From: UBA7328 sp002471345
GTDB lineage: Bacteria > Bacteroidota > Bacteroidia > Chitinophagales > Saprospiraceae
Assembly (NCBI GenBank): GCA_964011275.1
Contig: CAXGOB010000094.1
Location: forward strand, 1-16,660
Length of the DNA: 16,660 nt
Reading direction: 5' to 3'
Within the stretch, counting starts at the first letter, position 1, and each line of letters starts with the position of its first letter. Under the pieces are notes generated by a model, which was not told the origin of the DNA, searched no databases, and was given only the letters and a program-made list of their open reading frames with translations. Made by a program: the position numbers and the translations under genes. Of this stretch, positions 8,350 to 14,800 are shown in pieces.

Positions 8350-9474
8350 ATGGATATAAAACCTTTTAAACTAGAGCGGTACTTTAGTCTATACGAACAT
8401 AAGGCAAAATATTCCATTTGCAATTCTGACTGTGAAGCAATGAGTATTACAGATCTTCTTTCACTTGAGAAAGGAGCTCAAGACAAGTTTCAAAATACAT
8501 GGTTAGGCTACACCCATACCAAAGGCTCTGAATCACTCAGGTGTGACATATCTTCTATATATAACAAAGTTTCATCGGATGATTTAATAGTTTGCTCAGG
8601 TGCTCAAGAACCTATTTTTCTGTTTTCACAAGCTATGTTGTCTCCTGGAGATGAAGTAATAGTACAGTCTCCTTGTTATCAATCTCTTCAGTCTGTGCCA
8701 GAAAGTATAGGGTGTAAAGTCTTGAAATGGGGCGTAAAATATAATGGTAAGGCTCCTAGTTTTGACATTGATGAACTGAGAAACATGATTTCTTCCAAGA
8801 CAAAAGTCATATTTCTTAACTCTCCTCATAACCCGACAGGATTTCATTTTACTAAAGATGAACAGACAGAAATAATTGATATCGCAAGGAGGCATAACAT
8901 TCTCATTTTTTGCGATGAGGTATATAGAGAATTAGAATCTAGTCGAGAATATGCTCTTCCTGCCATCGCAGATGTATATGAAAGTGGGACTTCTATAGGA
9001 GTAATGTCTAAATCATATGGACTTCCAGGGTTGCGAATTGGTTGGATAGCATCTCAAAATCAAGGGATTCTGGATAAAGTAGCGGAACTGAAAGAGTATA
9101 CTACTATATGTAATTCTGCGCCCAGTGAATTTCTTGCAGGTGTGGCTCTAAGAAACAGAAAGCAAATTTTGGATAAAAATCTGAATATTGTAAGACACAA
9201 CTTATCCACATTCAGAGAATTTTTCAAAGAATATAAAGAACTGTTTGCTTGGAATGAGCCTAAGGCTGGACCAATAACATTAGTGAAAATGCTTTTTGAT
9301 TCTGATGACATGCTTTTAGCAAAAAGGGCAAGAGAAGAGAAGGATGTACTGATCCTACCTGGCGAAATTTATAACTTTCCTGGCTATTTTAGAATAGGAC
9401 TTGGAAGAGAAGACACTCCAAAAGCATTAATACGGTTTGAAGAATTTGTGGTAGAATCATTAGTAGCTCGGTAA
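8350..9474 (+). CDS. PLP-dependent aminotransferase, class I/II (fold type I)
   Basis: The 374-aa protein has all core residues of fold-type I aminotransferases. These are the PLP-stacking Tyr110 in SPCY, Asn161 in NSPHNPTG, Asp189 with Tyr192 in CDEVYRE, the Schiff-base Lys221 in SKSYGLPGLRIGW, and the substrate-carboxylate arginine Arg348 in FRIGLGRE. It transfers amino groups between an amino acid and a 2-oxo acid in the cytoplasm; the specific substrate is not evident. It is slightly shorter than typical aspartate or histidinol-phosphate aminotransferases. The ATG at 8350 is preceded by GGCAGGAAAAA, one of the few purine-rich spacers here that could aid initiation. It sits 29 bp after the membrane protein and 22 bp before the VanZ-like gene, so all three are probably one transcript. 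Confidence 0.94.
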   Translation: MDIKPFKLERYFSLYEHKAKYSICNSDCEAMSITDLLSLEKGAQDKFQNTWLGYTHTKGSESLRCDISSIYNKVSSDDLIVCSGAQEPIFLFSQAMLSPGDEVIVQSPCYQSLQSVPESIGCKVLKWGVKYNGKAPSFDIDELRNMISSKTKVIFLNSPHNPTGFHFTKDEQTEIIDIARRHNILIFCDEVYRELESSREYALPAIADVYESGTSIGVMSKSYGLPGLRIGWIASQNQGILDKVAELKEYTTICNSAPSEFLAGVALRNRKQILDKNLNIVRHNLSTFREFFKEYKELFAWNEPKAGPITLVKMLFDSDDMLLAKRAREEKDVLILPGEIYNFPGYFRIGLGREDTPKALIRFEEFVVESLVAR

Positions 9475-9496
9475 TAATGAAAAAGAAAAAAATGCA

Positions 9497-10057
9497 ATGA
9501 AAATATTCCGCACTGATCAAGAGAAAAAACTGTGGATTTGTGCATTTGTGGTCGTGATTGCTATTTTCTCAACGCTTTTCATAGGTCAGCCTTTGGTTGA
9601 TCTATTTCAGAATCAGAATACTCAGGCATGGATATTTGGTTCGGTTATGATCTTGGTAGGGACTACCATTTTGGTTCATGGGGTTAAAACCAAACCAGGC
9701 AAACTAGAATTAACTCTAATTTTAGGAATAGTAGCTGTATATGTGATGTTCTTTCTTAGATTGGGCCTTTCAGAAAGAACTCACCTTATGGAATACAGTG
9801 TACTCGCTATTTTTATTCATAAAGCATTAAATGAGAGGATTGGTACAAAAAAGGGTTTTATATCTGTAGCATTAATTTCATTTTTCATCACATTTATAAT
9901 TGGTGTGATAGATGAAGGGCTTCAATTCTTTTTGCCAAATCGCGTATTTGATGTAGAAGACATCATTTTCAACGGAATGGCAGCGGCAATGGCCATGGTT
10001 TTTTCTATCCTTATGCAATGGTTCAGATCGAAAAAAACAAATGACAGAGCCAATTGA
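9497..10057 (+). CDS. VanZ-like family membrane protein
   Basis: The 186-aa protein has about five hydrophobic segments (near 12-30, 45-60, 72-90, 121-138, 158-175). It carries the VanZ signature: LSERTHLMEYSVLA (91-104, with His96 and Glu99) and IDEGLQFFLPNRVFDVEDIIFNG (138-160, with Asp139-Glu140, Gln143, Arg149, Asp152, Asp155, Asn159). VanZ homologues are widespread; the founding protein gives low-level teicoplanin resistance, but most bacterial members have no assigned role and a resistance function should not be assumed. It ends the plus-strand operon and converges on the BNR-repeat gene with 35 bp between stops; no clear terminator hairpin is visible in that gap. Confidence 0.88.
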   Translation: MKIFRTDQEKKLWICAFVVVIAIFSTLFIGQPLVDLFQNQNTQAWIFGSVMILVGTTILVHGVKTKPGKLELTLILGIVAVYVMFFLRLGLSERTHLMEYSVLAIFIHKALNERIGTKKGFISVALISFFITFIIGVIDEGLQFFLPNRVFDVEDIIFNGMAAAMAMVFSILMQWFRSKKTNDRAN

Positions 10058-10092
10058 GCTAATTCCGAATAATCTTTTCTACACTCAAAACC

Positions 10093-13000
10093 TTATGGCG
10101 TTCTACCTGGAGTCCATGGGGCTCCTGCTTTTTCAATATCATTTTCATATAAGGACAGTTTATCCAAATATTGATTCATTTTGATACTGAAACTCTCGAA
10201 CTCTTTTTGTGAAATCTCGATATTCCTCATCTGAGTCGCAGTTGGATTTTGACGAGTATCCCAATGCCCGTAAATGACCTGCCCTATTCTCGATCTTATT
10301 GATGGTGAAGTAGATTCATTCATTCTTTGTTTTGCAGGATCACCTGACAATTTCATCTGTAAGTTGGCCAAATCTAATCCTAATTCATCCAGCCGACTAA
10401 ATAGATCTTTATCAGCAATTGAAGTTTTGATTAAAGCTGCTCGCATATGTCTAATTTTATTCCTTGTTTCTCCTAAAACCCTACCTATGGAAGATACCTT
10501 TCTAGACAATTCACCTGTTTCTTTTTGGAATTCTGTCAAGGCTAAAACATTGGTTTCTTCAGCAAGTGTAGGAACTGCTTTGACCTTAAATTTCTGACTG
10601 CCAATTGAGCTGAACATATTGTTATGATAAATAAACAGTTCAGCGGTGTAATTTCCTGGAGGGGCCAATGGGCCTTTTGATCTTCCTGCCCACGGAGGAA
10701 CGAATTTAGGTTTTGTCAGATTTATTGGATCAGGTGCTGGAAGTCTCAAGTCCCAATTCATTCGATGTAACCCTTTACTTGATTTGCCTTCTACCCACCT
10801 GACTGGATTTCCTGATTCATCGCTAATTAATGCTAATACTTTAGCCATATTCTCATTTGACTCATTTCTAAGTTGGTCCCATCCAGGAAATGGTATATCA
10901 GCAATTTGTTCATTTAATGTTTTTTCCTGTTTTTGCCGCTGTTTTTTTGAGGATTGGGGAATATCATTAAGATAATAAGTAATCACGGCTCCAAATGGAG
11001 GATTATCAGATACAAAACTCGTAGTGCCAAGGGTTGGCATTCCTTTAGCTTGCATGGGTTCATAAGGTACATACCACCATGCATCACGGATGGAGAAAAG
11101 TGAGCTTTTCTTTTCCTTAATAGCAGCAGATAATTCTCTTAATGAAGAATAATCATCCAACACATAAATGCCTCGCCCAAAAGTCGCCCCAACAAGGTCG
11201 TTGTCTCTTTGATGTATTTCAAGATCACGGAAAGGAATTGTAGGCACACCTCCATCTAGTTTGATCCAATTTACACCACTATTAGGTGTGAAATAAATTC
11301 CATATTCCGTTCCAATAAAAAGCAAATTTGGATCAATGTGATCCTGTTTTATTACCCACACAATAGTACCTTTCGGGAGGTCACCGGTAATCGATTTCCA
11401 AGTCCTTCCTCGATCTGTACTTTTAAACAAATAAGGAGAATAGTCTCCGAGTTTGTGAGCATCTACTACGGCAAATACGTTGTCAGCATCATGGCTTGAC
11501 GCTTCAATATCATTGATAAAAGAAAGCTTTGGAACTTTGGGAAGGTTATTAATCAATCTCCAATTTTGACCACCATCTTCAGTCACTTGGATATTGCCAT
11601 CATCACTGCAAGCATAAAGTAATCCTTCAGATAATGGGGATTCAGAAATGCCAGTAAGCGTCGCATATTTTGACATGGCCCCATTGTCATATAATGCATC
11701 TGCACTCCACACTCTATCTATCATTTCTAATTCATATCGATTGCGATTAGTCGTAAGATCTTCACTTATAGGAAGCCATGAGTTACCCTTGTTATCACTG
11801 CGCCACAACCTCTGTGAGCCGAAGTATAATCGAGAAGAATTATGTGGACTTATTAAAACAGGGCTGTCCCAATTCCACCTTTCAGGAGGATCATTAACAT
11901 CTGGCTGAGGTTGTATATACAATGCTTCCTCACTGCGGCGATCATAGCGATATAGTAGACCTTGTTGTATTTCCATATATACCGTATTGGGATCATCGGG
12001 ATCAAATGTAGTATCGTATCCATCTGCACCTAAAGGGACATACCAATCTCGATTTCTAATCCCTTCTACATTAGAAGTCCGAGAGGGGCCTATTAAAGTG
12101 CCCAAATCTTGAGCACCTGCCACTATATTATAAAAGGGTTCTGAATTATCTAACCCTATTTTGTAAAACTGAGAAATGGGTAAATTAGGAAAATGTCTCC
12201 ATGTAGTTCCTTCATCATAGCTTTCATAAAGACCTGCATCTGTTCCACAAATAAGATGTTTGCCATCACTTGGATCAATCCACAAAGCATGATTATCGCT
12301 GTGTTTTTCCCTTCCTGTACCCAAATAATCAAAGTTTTTCCCTCCATCTCGTGTTACATGAAGAAATACATCCATCTGATACACTAAATCAGGATTCACG
12401 ATTGAGGCTTCTATCTCTTGATAATAATGTGGTCCAGTACCTCCAGAAATATAGGGGTTCTGATGTTCCCAACTTTCAGCTTTATCATCAGATTTATAAA
12501 ATCCTTTTTCTTCACCATTTGCCTCTATTGTAGCGTATACAATGTTGGCATCAGCAGGTGTTACTGCTAATCCAATCTTCCCTACATCACCTTTAGGAAG
12601 TCCTTTCTTTATTTGTTCCCAAGAATTTCCACTATTTGTAGATTTATAGATTCCTGAATTGGGGCCACCTGCTAGGAGCGACCAGGTGTGCCTTCTTCTC
12701 TGATATGCTGCCGCATACAAAACATCCGGATTCGAAGGATCAAACTCTATATCAGTTACTCCAGTATCTTTATCAACTTTAAGAACGGCTTTCCATGTTT
12801 TTCCACCATCCATTGTCTTGTATAAACCACGATCCCCGCCGGAAGACCAAAGGGGGCCTTCTGCCGCTACATAGACAACATCGCTATCTCTGGGGTCAAT
12901 TAAAATCTTTCCTATATGTTCTGATTTTTTCAATCCCATGTTTTTCCACGAACTTCCTCCATCCTGACTCAAATAGATGCCATCACCCCATCCGACGTGA

Positions 13001-13365
13001 CGCCCACTTACGTTTTCACCTGTTCCTACCCATATACGACTGGAGTTGTTTGGGTCAATAGTAATAGTGCCGATAGAATAAGATTTTTGATTATCAAATA
13101 CAGGGCTCCATGAAGTCCCCCTGTTGATGGTCTTCCACACTCCACCAGAGCCCACTGCGACATACCATATACTTTGATTATTTGGGTCTACGGCGATATC
13201 TGCAATTCGTCCTCCCATGAGAGCTGGACCGATACTTCTTAGATTTAAATTGGATACAGTTTTGGACAATTCACTTTCATTTGTAGTCTGAGCAATATTA
13301 TTTACTGAGAAACCAAAAAATAAAGTGAGGGCTAAGAAGCATGAGATGAGGTGATTTCTTTTCAT
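10093..13365 (-). CDS. Large secreted BNR/VPS10-type beta-propeller protein (often annotated glycosyl hydrolase)
   Basis: This 1090-aa protein starts with a signal peptide (MKRNHLISCFLALTLFFGFS). From about residue 40 to 740 it consists of repeated propeller blades of the type DPNN-x-x-x-WVGTG...GIYLSQDGGSSW. At least ten Asp-box-like motifs are present, including TINRGTSW, SQDGGSSW, TMDGGKTW, STNSGNSW, SYDEGTTW, SDNKGNSW, TEDGGQNW and STDRGRTW. The opening NLRSIGPALMGGRIADIAVD is typical of this Bacteroidota family, usually labelled sortilin-like, VPS10 or glycosyl hydrolase. Residues about 760-930 include a beta-rich module (GNYTAELFIY), and 940-1080 are largely helical, ending EKAGAPWTPG. 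No sialidase arginine triad is evident, so a glycosidase label is not supported by active-site residues. No terminal secretion domain is seen. The length and intact frame suggest a functional gene. Confidence 0.88.
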   Translation of the reverse strand: MKRNHLISCFLALTLFFGFSVNNIAQTTNESELSKTVSNLNLRSIGPALMGGRIADIAVDPNNQSIWYVAVGSGGVWKTINRGTSWSPVFDNQKSYSIGTITIDPNNSSRIWVGTGENVSGRHVGWGDGIYLSQDGGSSWKNMGLKKSEHIGKILIDPRDSDVVYVAAEGPLWSSGGDRGLYKTMDGGKTWKAVLKVDKDTGVTDIEFDPSNPDVLYAAAYQRRRHTWSLLAGGPNSGIYKSTNSGNSWEQIKKGLPKGDVGKIGLAVTPADANIVYATIEANGEEKGFYKSDDKAESWEHQNPYISGGTGPHYYQEIEASIVNPDLVYQMDVFLHVTRDGGKNFDYLGTGREKHSDNHALWIDPSDGKHLICGTDAGLYESYDEGTTWRHFPNLPISQFYKIGLDNSEPFYNIVAGAQDLGTLIGPSRTSNVEGIRNRDWYVPLGADGYDTTFDPDDPNTVYMEIQQGLLYRYDRRSEEALYIQPQPDVNDPPERWNWDSPVLISPHNSSRLYFGSQRLWRSDNKGNSWLPISEDLTTNRNRYELEMIDRVWSADALYDNGAMSKYATLTGISESPLSEGLLYACSDDGNIQVTEDGGQNWRLINNLPKVPKLSFINDIEASSHDADNVFAVVDAHKLGDYSPYLFKSTDRGRTWKSITGDLPKGTIVWVIKQDHIDPNLLFIGTEYGIYFTPNSGVNWIKLDGGVPTIPFRDLEIHQRDNDLVGATFGRGIYVLDDYSSLRELSAAIKEKKSSLFSIRDAWWYVPYEPMQAKGMPTLGTTSFVSDNPPFGAVITYYLNDIPQSSKKQRQKQEKTLNEQIADIPFPGWDQLRNESNENMAKVLALISDESGNPVRWVEGKSSKGLHRMNWDLRLPAPDPINLTKPKFVPPWAGRSKGPLAPPGNYTAELFIYHNNMFSSIGSQKFKVKAVPTLAEETNVLALTEFQKETGELSRKVSSIGRVLGETRNKIRHMRAALIKTSIADKDLFSRLDELGLDLANLQMKLSGDPAKQRMNESTSPSIRSRIGQVIYGHWDTRQNPTATQMRNIEISQKEFESFSIKMNQYLDKLSLYENDIEKAGAPWTPGRTP

Positions 13366-13405
13366 AATTAAAGCAATTCTGTATTTAATAATTCTAGGCT
13401 TTGAA

Positions 13406-13420
13406 TATACAATTTGTATA
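13406..13420. promoter_or_regulatory. 15-nt perfect palindrome between divergent genes (possible operator)
   Basis: TATACAA-T-TTGTATA is a perfect inverted repeat. It lies 41 bp upstream of the BNR gene start (13365, minus) and 21 bp upstream of the small ORF start (13441, plus). Its place in a divergent promoter region suits a dimeric regulator site. AT-rich palindromes of this size also arise by chance, and no second copy was seen in the window. Confidence 0.3.
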
Positions 13421-13440
13421 ACTAGCCTTTTATTTATTCA

Positions 13441-13658
13441 ATGCAAAAATCTTTATTCTGGCCCTTACTCTTTTTCATTTTTTTTCATCATACTCAGCTA
13501 AGAAACTAAATGTCTTAGCTGCATTTAACCTCTATTGTGAAATGGTTGCAAATGATGCTATTCCTCTAGCTTTTCACTATACAATGAAATCAAGTGAATT
13601 GGATGTCTATTGGACAGGTTTTCTTCACCTTGCTGATGAACACAATAAAGTGTTTTAA
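13441..13658 (+). CDS. Small putative secreted protein, readable only through a -1 frameshift
   Basis: From ATG 13441 the zero frame reads MQKSLFWPLLFFIFF and then stops at TAA 13507-13509 after 22 codons. The -1 frame is open from 13422 to the tandem TAA TAA at 13656-13661 but has no start until ATG 13542. Joined at the T8 run (13478-13485), the two give a 72-aa protein with a clean signal peptide (MQKSLFWPLLFFIFFSSYSA) and a mature part beginning KKLNVLAAFNLYCEMVANDA and ending HLADEHNKVF. The 218-bp span is one base short of a multiple of three. I do not recognise the mature part. It could be a real gene with programmed -1 frameshifting, a gene with one T lost from the run by sequencing error or mutation, or a decaying remnant. 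Confidence 0.45.
13478..13521 (+). promoter_or_regulatory. Candidate -1 frameshift signal: T8 slippery run plus hairpin
   Basis: The run of eight T (13478-13485) contains T-TTT-TTT in the zero frame set by ATG 13441. After a 9-nt spacer comes a perfect 9-bp stem, CAGCTAAGA (13495-13503) with TCTTAGCTG (13513-13521), enclosing a 9-nt loop. The zero-frame stop TAA (13507-13509) sits in that loop. Slippery heptamer, 5-9 nt spacer and stem-loop is the known arrangement of bacterial -1 recoding sites. Function is inference only; a plain homopolymer deletion near a chance hairpin cannot be excluded. Confidence 0.35.
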
Positions 13659-13717
13659 TAACTCTATCGTCTGACAAGAATAAAAGCTTGGTTATCATGG
13701 GTTTGTAATATATAAAT

Positions 13718-13751
13718 ACATAACTCGTGCCGCGTTACGTGGTATGTTTTT
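13718..13751 (+). terminator. Candidate intrinsic terminator downstream of the small ORF
   Basis: ACATAACTCGT (13718-13728) pairs with ACGTGGTATGT (13737-13747) at 9 of 11 positions around an 8-nt loop, followed by a T-run to 13751. It lies 60 bp after the small ORF's stop and 28 bp before the convergent rlmF stop. The A-rich strand opposite the T-run does not suit a minus-strand terminator, so it is assigned to the plus strand. The two mismatches make it moderate at best. Confidence 0.35.
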
Positions 13752-13778
13752 AATTCACTTCATTGAGAATGAATTGAT

Positions 13779-14717
13779 TTAATTCCATCGATAATTGATC
13801 CAAGCTTTTCTCTGTTTTCTTGTGAGATAGGTCCAAACTAATATTCTACTCTTTTTTTGCCCTTGAGACATTGGAATAATTCGGTATTCACCCTCAGGCA
13901 TTCCGCTTAGTTTATCGACAAGAATATCTAAGTTTTCCTGCTTAGATACTAAAGATGTATACCACATTACCGAGTTTGGCAATTCAGCACTTTCCGATAT
14001 CAACTTAGAGACAAAATTCAATTCTCCACCTTCACACCATAATTCTTGACTCTGACCCCCAAAATTGAGTTGAGCTGTATTCTGGCTTTTTCCTAATTTT
14101 TTCCATTTGAGTTCTGCGGCATCAATAATGGCTTGTGGGCTCTCGTGGAATGGTGGGTTGCATACAATTACATCATAATAGTCACCTTCTGCGAGTAAAT
14201 TCTTGATTAAACTTTGAGGGTCACTTTGCTTCAATATGCTGACTTTATTTTCAAGACTATTTTCTTTTAAAATCGTTTGTGCATTTTGGATAGCAGTATC
14301 ATCTATTTCACTTCCAGTACATGACCAATTAAACATTTGATGAGCTATAAGTGGATAGATACAATTGGCTCCGAGTCCAATATCCCACATTTTAATCTTA
14401 TTCCCTTTTGCTCTTTTATTGTGAAAGTCCTCAGATAATAAATCTGCAATATTGAGCATGTAATCAGCTCTTCCAGGGATAGGAGGGCATAGAAAACCAT
14501 CAGGTATGCTCCAATTCTTAATGTTATAATGCAATCTTAAGAGTGCTGCATTCAATGATATCACAGCCTTAGAATTTGTAAAATCTATAGTTTTTTCTTG
14601 GTGAGGGTTTAGGACTACATATTTATTTAACTCAGCATAAACATTTACCAAAGCTTCAAAATCATATCCTTGATTATGAGGGTTGTTAGGATGAAGATTT
14701 AATTTACGAATTTTCAT
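13779..14717 (-). CDS. rlmF: 23S rRNA (adenine(1618)-N(6))-methyltransferase RlmF
   Basis: The 312-aa protein matches RlmF (YbiN) along its whole length. Recognisable blocks are NLHPNNPHNQGYDF (7-20), IPDGFLCPPIPGRADY (71-86), the SAM-binding motif WDIGLGANCIYPL (111-123), the N6-adenine methyltransferase catalytic motif NPPF (187-190, followed by His), and LNFGGQSQELWCEGGE (217-232). It methylates N6 of A1618 in 23S rRNA in the cytoplasm. The frame stays open to 14783 with an upstream ATG, but that extension would run through the hairpin at 14740-14773. RlmF homology begins right after the ATG at 14717, so that start is preferred. Length is normal. It lies downstream of katG with an 83-bp gap holding a strong hairpin, so it probably has its own promoter or depends on readthrough. 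Confidence 0.95.
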   Translation of the reverse strand: MKIRKLNLHPNNPHNQGYDFEALVNVYAELNKYVVLNPHQEKTIDFTNSKAVISLNAALLRLHYNIKNWSIPDGFLCPPIPGRADYMLNIADLLSEDFHNKRAKGNKIKMWDIGLGANCIYPLIAHQMFNWSCTGSEIDDTAIQNAQTILKENSLENKVSILKQSDPQSLIKNLLAEGDYYDVIVCNPPFHESPQAIIDAAELKWKKLGKSQNTAQLNFGGQSQELWCEGGELNFVSKLISESAELPNSVMWYTSLVSKQENLDILVDKLSGMPEGEYRIIPMSQGQKKSRILVWTYLTRKQRKAWINYRWN

Positions 14718-14739
14718 GTCTTGAGTTTTTTCCAAACAT

Positions 14740-14773
14740 AAAGGAGGTGATTTGTCAACAAACCACCTCCTTT
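14740..14773 (-). terminator. Strong hairpin between katG and rlmF, likely katG terminator
   Basis: AAAGGAGGTG (14740-14749) pairs perfectly with CACCTCCTTT (14764-14773). After one A-C mismatch, four more pairs (TTTG/CAAA) close on a 4-nt loop. It begins 27 bp after the katG stop codon on the minus strand. The following T-tract on that strand is short (TTTATGTTT), so termination may be partial, allowing some readthrough into rlmF, whose start is 22 bp further. The arms happen to equal a perfect Shine-Dalgarno and anti-Shine-Dalgarno sequence. Confidence 0.7.
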
Positions 14774-14800
14774 TAAAGTACATATATTTATTACAGAAGA

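Noticed and set aside
9497..10057. Glycopeptide resistance determinant
   Set aside because: VanZ-like proteins are common without vanHAX. No other van gene is present, so a resistance role is unsupported.
12795..13061. Plus-strand ORF antisense to the BNR gene
   Set aside because: It is a shadow of a long, well-supported minus-strand gene. The product has no domain and no start context; the same holds for the other short ORFs opposite 10093-13365.
10093..13365. Second sialidase or glycosidase based on Asp boxes
   Set aside because: Asp boxes mark the fold, not activity. The sialidase YRIP/arginine-triad and Tyr-Glu residues are not visible in this protein.
14718..14783. 22-residue N-terminal extension of RlmF from an upstream ATG
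   Set aside because: It is encoded inside the katG-rlmF hairpin, has no counterpart in the family, and RlmF similarity begins at the ATG at 14717.
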